Origin: Pseudomonas hunanensis
Lineage (GTDB): Bacteria; Pseudomonadota; Gammaproteobacteria; Pseudomonadales; Pseudomonadaceae
DNA: 64,000 nucleotides
Assembly (NCBI RefSeq): GCF_013393325.1
Contig: NZ_QJRC01000095.1
Location: 682,001-746,000 of the forward strand
Direction of reading: 5' to 3'
Below the pieces are notes generated by a model that saw only the letters and a program-made list of their open reading frames with translations, made no database searches and was not told where the DNA came from. The first letter of the stretch is position 1, and each line of letters begins with the position of its first letter. This document shows, one piece after another, positions 44,271-51,641 of the stretch. A program made the position numbers and the translations under genes.

Positions 44271-45104
44271 ATGAATAGCATCGCGCCTCTGGGCGCCGGG
44301 CTCGGGCTGAAGGCCGAGCACTACACCGACGCCCTGCCGTGCCAGGCCAGTGGGCTGTGGTTCGAAGTGCACCCGGAGAACTACATGGTCGGCGGCCCGC
44401 GCAGGGCTTGGCTGCAACGCTTCGCCGAGCGCCACCCGCTGGCGCTGCACGGTGTCGCGCTATCGCTGGCGGCGGACGCCGCACCGGATGCGGCACACCT
44501 GCAACGCCTGCGGGCGCTGGTCGATGAGGTGCAGCCGACGCTGGTGTCGGAGCACCTGGCCTGGTCGACCTGGCGCGGGCTGTACCACCCCGACCTGCTG
44601 CCCTTCCCCCGCAGCAACGAGGCCCTGGCCCGCATCAGCGACAACATCTCGCGCACCCAGGATGCCCTGGGGCGTTGCATCGCCCTGGAGAACCCCAGCC
44701 ACTACCTGCGACTGGAGGGGCATGACTGGGATGAAATCGGCTTTCTCAACGAACTGGTGCGTCGCACTGGCTGCAGCCTGTTGCTGGATGTCAACAATGT
44801 ATACGTCAGTGCCCACAACCTCGGGTTCAGCGCGGCAGCGTACCTTGAACGTTTTCCGGCTGCGGCCATCAGCGAAATACACCTGGCCGGCCACAGCCAC
44901 GACTCCGAGGGCAGCCTGCTGATCGACTCCCATGACGCCGCCATCACCGCGCCAGTCTGGGCCTTGTATCAGCAGTTGATCGCCCGTATCGGCCCCCGCC
45001 CGACGTTGGTCGAGCGCGACGGCAACCTGCCTGCGTTCGATGAATTGCTGGCAGAGCGTGACACCGCCCAGGCGCTGCTCGATCAGGCAGGTACACGACC
45101 ATGA
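44271..45104 (+). CDS. bufB: MNIO-family enzyme BufB (DUF692)
   Basis: 277 residues forming a TIM barrel with the DUF692/MNIO signatures FEVHPENYMVGGPRR, LVSEHLAWS, LENPSHYL, LLLDVNNVYVSAHN and EIHLAGHSH. These His/Asp/Glu residues hold two or three irons. MNIOs oxidatively modify cysteines of a peptide precursor; the substrate is the bufA product 17 bases upstream. It overlaps bufC by ATGA (45101-45104). Confidence 0.9.
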   Translation: MNSIAPLGAGLGLKAEHYTDALPCQASGLWFEVHPENYMVGGPRRAWLQRFAERHPLALHGVALSLAADAAPDAAHLQRLRALVDEVQPTLVSEHLAWSTWRGLYHPDLLPFPRSNEALARISDNISRTQDALGRCIALENPSHYLRLEGHDWDEIGFLNELVRRTGCSLLLDVNNVYVSAHNLGFSAAAYLERFPAAAISEIHLAGHSHDSEGSLLIDSHDAAITAPVWALYQQLIARIGPRPTLVERDGNLPAFDELLAERDTAQALLDQAGTRP

Positions 45105-45856
45105 CACTTTCCCTTGGCCAGTTTCAGGACGCTTTCATCGACGCGCTGTATCACCGCCCTGCCCCCCAACTGGCCGCACTGGCGGGCCAAGCTGCATTCG
45201 CGGTGTACCGCAACAGCGTGCTGGCAGGTGCTGTCGAAGCCCTGCGCGGCAACTTCCCCAGCGTCGAAGTGCTGGTCGGCCAGGCCTGGATGCAGGAGGT
45301 CGCCGCGGCCTACGCACAACGAATGCCGCCAGACGACCCACGGCTGATCCACTATGGCGCGGCCTTCGCCGACTTTCTCGAACCGCTGCAGCGCCACTAC
45401 GACATGCCTTACCTGGCCGATGTCGCCCGCCTGGATTTTGCCTGGTGCGAAGCATTTGCAGCGCCCCTGGAGCCCTGCCTTGTATTGACCGACCTGGCTG
45501 GGATGACCGCCGCAGACCTGGCAAACAGCTGCCTGGCACCACGAACCAGCGTGCGTTGGCGCTGGTTCGCACAGCACCCGGTTTTCACCCTGTGGCACTA
45601 CAGCCGCGAGGGCCTGGCCTGGCCGCCAGAGCAGCCCTGGATCGCAGAGGGCGCGCTGTTGAGCGGCACGGCAGAAGGTGTCGCCAAACAAACACTGGAA
45701 GTCGGCGGCTGCGCCTTCCTGGATGCCTGCGCCCAAGGCCTGCCCCTGGAACAAGCCTCACAGGCCGCACTGTCGGCCCAGCCCGACCTGGACTTCACAC
45801 AGCTACTCAGCCGCTTGCTGGCGGCACAGGTCTTTCGTCCCCTGTCATTCGCCTGA
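45101..45856 (+). CDS. bufC: BufC, DUF2063 (MNIO partner) protein
   Basis: 251 residues. The N-terminal half has the DUF2063 DNA-binding-like helical signature: AAFAVYRNSVLAGAVEALR, NFPSVEVLVGQAWMQEVAA. In bufferin and related RiPP clusters this protein recognises the precursor and presents it to the MNIO. It overlaps bufB by four bases and is followed by doxX ten bases later. Confidence 0.87.
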   Translation: MTLSLGQFQDAFIDALYHRPAPQLAALAGQAAFAVYRNSVLAGAVEALRGNFPSVEVLVGQAWMQEVAAAYAQRMPPDDPRLIHYGAAFADFLEPLQRHYDMPYLADVARLDFAWCEAFAAPLEPCLVLTDLAGMTAADLANSCLAPRTSVRWRWFAQHPVFTLWHYSREGLAWPPEQPWIAEGALLSGTAEGVAKQTLEVGGCAFLDACAQGLPLEQASQAALSAQPDLDFTQLLSRLLAAQVFRPLSFA

Positions 45857-45866
45857 AGGAGGCGTC

Positions 45867-46334
45867 ATGGACACCACTCACCTCTCCCACCCCGGCAATG
45901 GCCTGCGCCAGCGCTGGAACCACCTTGCCGACCGGGTGCAGACGCTGTTGAGCGACACCCTGCTGTGCCTGGTGGCGCGCGTTGCCATCGCCTCGATCTT
46001 CTTTCTCTCTGGCCGCACCAAAGTCGAGGGCTTGCTGACCATCACCCCCTCTACATACGACTTGTTCCAAGGCGAGTTCGCCCTGCCGCTGGTATCGCCC
46101 TGGCTGGCAGCCCACCTGGCCACCTACGCTGAACACCTGTTCCCGCTGCTGCTGGTGCTTGGCCTGTTCACACGGCTTTCGGCGTTCGCGCTGCTGGGTA
46201 TGACCACAGTGATCGAGGTGTTCGTCTACCCCGATGCCTGGCCGACCCATTTGTCCTGGGCCGGCCTGTTGCTGCTGCTGATCGGGCGGGGAGCGGGTGC
46301 CCTGTCGCTCGATCGCCGACTGGGGCTGCGTTGA
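45867..46334 (+). CDS. DoxX family membrane protein of the bufferin operon
   Basis: 155 residues from ATG 45867, directly after AAGGAGG. Four membrane helices with the DoxX pattern VARVAIASIFFLSGRTKVEG and HLFPLLLVLGLFTRLSAFALL. DoxX proteins often end bufferin/gig operons and may supply a membrane oxidoreductase or permease step. Its precise role is unknown. Confidence 0.85.
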   Translation: MDTTHLSHPGNGLRQRWNHLADRVQTLLSDTLLCLVARVAIASIFFLSGRTKVEGLLTITPSTYDLFQGEFALPLVSPWLAAHLATYAEHLFPLLLVLGLFTRLSAFALLGMTTVIEVFVYPDAWPTHLSWAGLLLLLIGRGAGALSLDRRLGLR

Positions 46335-46348
46335 GGTGGCCCTCCCTG

Positions 46349-47299
46349 TCAGAGGGCCGGCACCTGCCGAGCATCTCTTCGCACGGCTTGAGGGGGTACA
46401 CCAAACCCACGGATGAACACCTCGCGCATATGGCGACGGTCCCTGAAGCCAGCCTCCTTGGCCACCACATCCAGGCTGTGCCGACTCTGCTCGATCATCA
46501 GCCGGGCAGCCTCCAGGCGCAGGCTCTCGATGGCCTTGGCCGGTGACTGCCCGGTCTCGGCGGTGAACACACGGGTGAATTGGCGCGGGCTCAGGTGCAC
46601 CACTTCGGCAAGCTCCTCCACGCTCAATGGGCGGCTTAGGTGTTTGCGTGCGTAGTCCAGCGCGCTCTGGATACGGTCCGACTTGGGCGCAAGCGACAAC
46701 AGTTCGGAGTGCTGGGACTGCCCGCCGGAACGGCGTTGGTGCATGACCATCTTGTGCGCAACCGACCTGGCCATCTCGGCGCCCAGGTCCTTTTCCACCA
46801 TGCCCAACGCCATGTCCAGGGCGGCGGTCATGCCGGCAGACGTCCATATGTTTCCATCGACGATGAAAATCCGGTCTTCCTCGACATCGATCTTGGGGTG
46901 CAATTCACGCAGCTTGGGCGCATAGGCCCAGTGGGTCGTTGCGCGTCGCCCATCCAGCACGCCTGCCTGCGCCAGCACGAAACAGCCGGTGCAAAGCCCT
47001 GCTGTGCGCCGCGCAGCATCGACGAAGCCCCGCACGCAGGCCAGTACCTCTGCACCGGGCGGCGTCCAGGGCGTCAACGTGCCAGTGACCATCCAGGTGT
47101 CCGCCAGGCCCGGGGCGGCCATGGGTAGCGTGTCGATATGCATCCCCAGCGAGGAGCGCACCATGCCGCCTTCGATGGAAAAATTCTCGATCCGGTAAAC
47201 CGCGCTGCCCACGACGATGTTGGCGAGCTCGAACACGGTTTGCGTGGCCAGTGACATGATCTGGAAGCCTTCGGTGATCAAATAGCCGACCCGGTGCAT
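46349..47299 (-). CDS. GlxA family transcriptional regulator (DJ-1/PfpI + AraC)
   Basis: 316 residues from the internal ATG at 47299 (MHRVGYLITEGFQIMSL); 13 further upstream codons do not fit the family. Residues 1-170 are a class I glutamine-amidotransferase-like fold with the nucleophile region GLCTGCFVLAQAGVLDGRRATTHW cut short here; C-terminal AraC HTH covers ~215-310 (LSVEELAEVVHLSPRQFTRVF, LDVVAKEAGFRDRRHMREVF). It is divergent from the SDR gene, which it may regulate. Confidence 0.87.
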   Translation of the reverse strand: MHRVGYLITEGFQIMSLATQTVFELANIVVGSAVYRIENFSIEGGMVRSSLGMHIDTLPMAAPGLADTWMVTGTLTPWTPPGAEVLACVRGFVDAARRTAGLCTGCFVLAQAGVLDGRRATTHWAYAPKLRELHPKIDVEEDRIFIVDGNIWTSAGMTAALDMALGMVEKDLGAEMARSVAHKMVMHQRRSGGQSQHSELLSLAPKSDRIQSALDYARKHLSRPLSVEELAEVVHLSPRQFTRVFTAETGQSPAKAIESLRLEAARLMIEQSRHSLDVVAKEAGFRDRRHMREVFIRGFGVPPQAVRRDARQVPAL

Positions 47300-47407
47300 G
47301 GTGGAAGCCCTCTGCGCAATGTCCTGAAACACTACCATATACGTCGTTTAAGACAAGCAGCGCCTTCTGCATCATGGCCACACATACCCAAACAACGGAG
47401 TATCACC

Positions 47408-48205
47408 ATGACACAGGTATTCAAAGGCACCGCGCTCATCACAGGCGCCTCCACCGGCATCGGTTCGATTTACGCAGAGCGGCTGGCACGCCGCGGCTAT
47501 GACCTGGTGCTGGTGGCACGCAACCGGGAGCGCCTGAACGCATTGGCCGGCCGGCTCACCAGCGAAACCCGACAGAACGTGGAAGTGCTCCCGGCAGACC
47601 TGGCCAATGCCGATGACCTGGCCAAGGTCGAACGCAAGTTGCGCGAAGACGCCAGCATCAGCGTGCTGATAAACAATGCCGGCATCGGCACCCATACCAG
47701 CCTGCTGGACAGCGATGTCGAGCGCATGGCCGAAATGATCACCCTCAACGTTACCGCCCTCACCCGCCTGACCTATGCGGCTGTACCTGGTTTTGTCGCT
47801 CGCGGGCAAGGTGCGGTCATCAACATCTCGTCCGTCGTCAGCCTGGCGCCAGAGCTGCTCAACGGCGTCTACGGCGGCAGCAAGGCCTATGTCACCGCCT
47901 TTACCCAAGCGTTGAACAAGGAACTGGCGGGCAAGGGTGTGAAGGTACAGGCGGTACTGCCTGGGGCCACCGCCACTGATTTCTGGCAAATCGGCGGCTT
48001 GCCGGTCGAAAACCTCGACCCCGCCATCGTGATGTCGGCCCAGGACCTGGTGGACGGCGCGCTGCAGGACTTCGACAACGGCGTGCTGATCTCCCTTCCA
48101 TCACTGCACGACCTGCAAGCCTTCGACCAGTACGAAGCTGGCCGACAGGCCCTGTTCGGCTTGCTGTCCAGCAACCAGTTGGCGCCGCGTTACAGCGTTG
48201 AGTAA
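47408..48205 (+). CDS. Classical short-chain dehydrogenase/reductase
   Basis: 265 residues from ATG 47408 (GGAG nine bases upstream). Cofactor loop TGASTGIG at residues 11-18, NNAG at ~90-93, and the catalytic tetrad Ser in ISSVVSL and Tyr-x-x-x-Lys in YGGSKAYV. Arg residues after beta-2 (VARNRERL) suggest NADP preference. The substrate is unknown. It lies divergent to the GlxA regulator and 150 bases before the MDR gene. Confidence 0.88.
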   Translation: MTQVFKGTALITGASTGIGSIYAERLARRGYDLVLVARNRERLNALAGRLTSETRQNVEVLPADLANADDLAKVERKLREDASISVLINNAGIGTHTSLLDSDVERMAEMITLNVTALTRLTYAAVPGFVARGQGAVINISSVVSLAPELLNGVYGGSKAYVTAFTQALNKELAGKGVKVQAVLPGATATDFWQIGGLPVENLDPAIVMSAQDLVDGALQDFDNGVLISLPSLHDLQAFDQYEAGRQALFGLLSSNQLAPRYSVE

Positions 48206-48355
48206 GGGCTGGCGTGGAGCGCTGGGACCTTGCCGCCAGCGCTTCATGCAACTTTCATTTCAAGAGAGAAAGTCTTGCGCTATTCAAGCTGTTTATCGAC
48301 TCAATCAAAACGCATAGCCTGAACCCACTTTCCAATCCCCAATGAGGTAGCGCCA

Positions 48356-49363
48356 ATGAAGGCCGTCGTTTACACCCAGCCTGGGTTGCCGATCCAGGAC
48401 CCACAGTCGCTGTACGACACACAACTGCCCACACCGAAACCTGGCGCCCGAGACCTTCTGGTTGAAGTCAGGGCCATCGCCGTCAACCCGGTCGATACCA
48501 AGATCCGTGCAAGCCGTGGTGGAGAGCAACCACAGGTCCTCGGCTGGGATGCGGTCGGCGTTGTCCGCGAAGTCGGCCCAGAAGTAACGTTGTTCCGGCC
48601 CGGCGACGAAGTTTTCTATGCCGGCGCCATCGACCGCCCTGGCAGCTACAGCGAATTCCATGTGGTGGACGAGCGTATCGTCGGGCACAAGCCCCGCAGC
48701 CTGGACAACGCCAGTGCCGCTGCCCTGCCCCTGACCTCCATTACCGCCTGGGAGCTGCTGTTCGACCGCCTGGGCGTTGAAGAAAACGGCGGCCAGGGCC
48801 AGAGCCTTCTGGTGATCGGTGCCGCTGGCGGGGTTGGCTCGATCCTGGTGCAGCTCGCCAGCAAGCTCACCCAGCTGACCGTCATCGGCACCGCTTCAAG
48901 GCCTGAAACCCAAGCGTGGGTCAAAGCACTGGGGGCTCATCATGTCATCGACCACACCGAATCGATCCCCCTGCAACTGGAAACGCTCAAGCTTGACCCG
49001 GTCGACCATGTGATCAGCCTGACGCACACCGACACCTACCTCACCCAGCTGATCGAAGTGCTTCGCCCACAAGGCAAGCTGGCACTGATCGACGACCCGG
49101 CGCAACTGGATGTGGTGCCGCTCAAGCGCAAGTCGCTGTCCCTGCACTGGGAGCTGATGTTCACGCGCTCGCTGTACAAGACCGAGGACATGATCAAGCA
49201 GCATCAACTGCTCGAGCGCGTTTCGCAGCTGGTCGATGAGGGCGTGCTGAAGACGACCCTCGGCGAGCACTACGGCACGATCAGCGCCGAGCACCTCAAA
49301 CGTGCCCACGCCATGATCGAGAGTGGAAAAGCACGTGGCAAGATCGTTCTGGAAGGCTTCTGA
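48356..49363 (+). CDS. Medium-chain dehydrogenase/reductase, quinone oxidoreductase-like
   Basis: 335 residues. The GroES-like N-terminal domain (NPVDTKIRAS, LGWDAVGVV) and a nucleotide-binding domain with VIGAAGGVGSILVQLA are typical of the 'zinc-type alcohol dehydrogenase-like' family. The zinc-ligand cysteine/histidine sets are absent, so it is a zinc-free NADPH reductase of the QOR type. It may share regulation with the upstream SDR. Function is inferred from family only. Confidence 0.87.
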   Translation: MKAVVYTQPGLPIQDPQSLYDTQLPTPKPGARDLLVEVRAIAVNPVDTKIRASRGGEQPQVLGWDAVGVVREVGPEVTLFRPGDEVFYAGAIDRPGSYSEFHVVDERIVGHKPRSLDNASAAALPLTSITAWELLFDRLGVEENGGQGQSLLVIGAAGGVGSILVQLASKLTQLTVIGTASRPETQAWVKALGAHHVIDHTESIPLQLETLKLDPVDHVISLTHTDTYLTQLIEVLRPQGKLALIDDPAQLDVVPLKRKSLSLHWELMFTRSLYKTEDMIKQHQLLERVSQLVDEGVLKTTLGEHYGTISAEHLKRAHAMIESGKARGKIVLEGF

Positions 49364-49379
49364 TCGTGTGTTGACTCAC

Positions 49380-49414
49380 CTTGCTTGAACCTGCCAGCCG
49401 GTTTGCCGCTGCGT
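49380..49414. repeat. Copy B of the ~35-base intergenic repeat
   Basis: The first 20 bases are identical to 19127-19146. Copy B lies just after the MDR gene and ends 131 bases before the adaptor start codon at 49546, a similar distance and orientation to copy A before the AspT-like gene. Confidence 0.6.
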
Positions 49415-49458
49415 ACCCTGTGCTGATCGGCTGCGCCCTGCAAAAACGTTGGAGGCAA

Positions 49459-49488
49459 TTGGGCAAAAATCGGTTTCCTTTCTAGTAT
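49459..49488 (+). promoter_or_regulatory. Candidate sigma-70 promoter of the adhesin export operon
   Basis: TTGGGC (49459-49464) and TAGTAT (49483-49488) are separated by 18 bases, giving a 5' leader of about 50 bases before ATG 49546. It is the best sigma-70 match in the 180-base gap, but the -35 is weak. Confidence 0.4.
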
Positions 49489-49545
49489 GAAGGCGTTGCA
49501 GCATTGTTGTTGCGTGTCCCGACGCCTCTCGACAAGGAACCGAGA

Positions 49546-50298
49546 ATGCCCATACCCGTCGTTGCCCGTCATTGCCTGCCCATGCTGCTGGCCCTGACCA
49601 GCCTTTGTGCCTATGCCGAACAGGAGATACCGGCCGAGGGCACACAGCCGATCCGTGTACTGCTCGCCGCCGAGCTGGAAACCACCCTGTCCAGCCAGAT
49701 GAACGGCACGCTGGGCGAATTGAAAACCAGCTTCGGTGAACGGGTGGCCAAGGGCGCGACCCTGGCCCGCTTCAACTGCAGCGAAGCCCAGGCACGGGGC
49801 AAGGTGGCGGTGGCCGAACTGGCCATGGCCCGGCAGAACCTGGAGGCCAAGAAGCAGCTGCGCAAGCTGGATGCCGTGGGCGATATCGAAGTGGCCGCCG
49901 CCAACACCGAAGTGCAGAAAGCCGACGGGGCGCGGGCCATGGGCGAGGCACAGATGAGTTACTGCCAGGTACAAGCGCCGTTCTCCGGCCATGTCGCCAA
50001 GGTCTACGTCAAGCCTTACCAGACGGTCAGCGCTGGCACGCCACTGTTCGACCTGGTCAGTGATGGCGCCTTGAAAGTGCGCTTGAATGTGCCCTCCAGC
50101 CAACTGAAGACACTCAGCCCCGGCCAAGCGCTGCAAGTGCAGGTGCATGAAACCGGCAAGACCTACCCGGCGAAAGTCAGTGTGATCAACGCCAGGGTCG
50201 ACGCGGTGGCTCAGACCGTAGAACTGGAAGCACGCTTCGACCAGCCGTTCCCTGAGTTGATGGCGGGCATGAGCGGCACGGCGCGGTTCGCGCCATGA
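49546..50298 (+). CDS. HlyD-type periplasmic adaptor (first gene of the adhesin export cluster)
   Basis: 250 residues from ATG 49546 (AAGGA eight bases upstream), signal peptide ending CAYAEQE. The barrel-sandwich hybrid domain (~35-160) is split by a short helical hairpin (LEAKKQLRKLDAVGDIEV); GHVAKVYVKPYQTVSAGTPLF and SSQLKTLSPGQALQVQVH follow. The fold resembles RND/HlyD adaptors but is small. It overlaps the next gene by four bases (50295-50298), so the three export genes are one operon. Confidence 0.82.
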   Translation: MPIPVVARHCLPMLLALTSLCAYAEQEIPAEGTQPIRVLLAAELETTLSSQMNGTLGELKTSFGERVAKGATLARFNCSEAQARGKVAVAELAMARQNLEAKKQLRKLDAVGDIEVAAANTEVQKADGARAMGEAQMSYCQVQAPFSGHVAKVYVKPYQTVSAGTPLFDLVSDGALKVRLNVPSSQLKTLSPGQALQVQVHETGKTYPAKVSVINARVDAVAQTVELEARFDQPFPELMAGMSGTARFAP

Positions 50299-51641
50299 CC
50301 ATGAACCAGCCATTGCCCCACCCCCAGCTGTTGCTGCAACTGGACGCCTTGCGCGACAAGGCCATGACCGCCGAGTCGTTGAATGCCCTTGCCTTCAGTA
50401 TGGCCAACGACCTTTACCCGCTACTGCCGTTTCACCAAGCGCTGGTATTCAGGCAGGCCAAGGGGGCGCTCGAGCTGCTGTGCGTATCGGGCCTGGCGCG
50501 CCCCAGCGAAGACTCGCCCTACCTGGTCTGGCTCAAGCGCTCCAGCCGCTGGCTGGCTGAGCAGTTGACCGATCGAACACCTGCGTGGCTGACCCAGACC
50601 ACGGCCACGCCCCCGCCAGACATTGCCGAAGGCTGGTCGGAATGGTGGCCGTCTGGCCTGCTCTGCGTGCCGCTGCATACGCAAGAAGGTGAACGCCTGG
50701 GCGTGCTGGTGCTGTTGCTCGAAGAAGCCCCGCCCGCTGCGCTGTACCAGCACCTGGACGGTCTGACCCGTACCTGGGCTTACTGCTGGAGCGCCCTGAC
50801 CCGCCGCCAGCGCCTCGGCCGCTGGCGCCCGAGCCGCCGCCAGGTGCTGCTGGTCGCGCTGCTGTTCGGCGCCCTGCTGCTGGTGCCCGTGCGCCAGACT
50901 GCACTGGCGCCGGCGCAAATCGTTTCGCGCCAGGCGCAGATCGTCACTTCACCGATCGATGGGGTGATCAACCAGGTACAGGTACGCCCCAACCAACCGG
51001 TCGAGGCCGGTACACCCTTGTTCGCCCTGGACGAAACCACCCTGCGAAGCCGCGCCGATGTGCTCGGCAAAGAAGTTGCAGTGGCCGATGCCGAGCTTGT
51101 GGCCGCCAGCCAGCGCGCCTTCGACAACCCGCAAAGCAAGGGCGAACTGACCTTGCTGCAAGGCCGGGCCCAGCAGCGGCGCGCGGAGCTTGCCGCCGTA
51201 CAGGCGCAGCTCAAGCGTACCCAGGTGCTGGCACCACGGGCCGGCGTGGCGGTATTCAGTGACCCCAACGACTGGCTCGGTAAACCTGTCTCGACCGGCG
51301 AACGGATCATGCAAGTCGCCGACCCTGCGCAACCGGCGATGCAGATTCAACTCGCCGTGGCCGATGCCATCGCCCTGGAGCCGGGTGCAGAAGTCACCCT
51401 GTTCCTCACCGCCTACCCGCTCAGCCCGCTCAAGGGCAAAGTCCTTGAAACCAGCTACCAGGCCAGGCCTGCCGACGATGGCGTGGTGGCCTACCGCCTG
51501 CTGGCCAGCATCGACGAGCATGCCGCGCATGCCCGCCTTGGCCTGCATGGCACGGCCAAGCTCTACGGCGACCGGGTGATACTCGGCTATTACCTGCTGC
51601 GCCGACCGTTGGCCAGCCTGCGGGCTTGGAGCGGCTGGTGA
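50295..51641 (+). CDS. GAF-like domain fused to HlyD membrane adaptor
   Basis: 448 residues. Residues ~1-170 look like a cytoplasmic GAF-type sensor (LPFHQALVFRQAKGALELL, SGLLCVPLHTQEGERLGVLV). A single membrane helix follows (RRQVLLVALLFGALLLVPV, ~187-205), then a periplasmic HlyD part (SPIDGVINQVQVRPNQPVE, LAPRAGVAVFSDPNDW). This topology would connect a cytoplasmic signal to the periplasmic adaptor. Its TGA overlaps the next ATG as TGATG. Confidence 0.8.
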   Translation: MTMNQPLPHPQLLLQLDALRDKAMTAESLNALAFSMANDLYPLLPFHQALVFRQAKGALELLCVSGLARPSEDSPYLVWLKRSSRWLAEQLTDRTPAWLTQTTATPPPDIAEGWSEWWPSGLLCVPLHTQEGERLGVLVLLLEEAPPAALYQHLDGLTRTWAYCWSALTRRQRLGRWRPSRRQVLLVALLFGALLLVPVRQTALAPAQIVSRQAQIVTSPIDGVINQVQVRPNQPVEAGTPLFALDETTLRSRADVLGKEVAVADAELVAASQRAFDNPQSKGELTLLQGRAQQRRAELAAVQAQLKRTQVLAPRAGVAVFSDPNDWLGKPVSTGERIMQVADPAQPAMQIQLAVADAIALEPGAEVTLFLTAYPLSPLKGKVLETSYQARPADDGVVAYRLLASIDEHAAHARLGLHGTAKLYGDRVILGYYLLRRPLASLRAWSGW

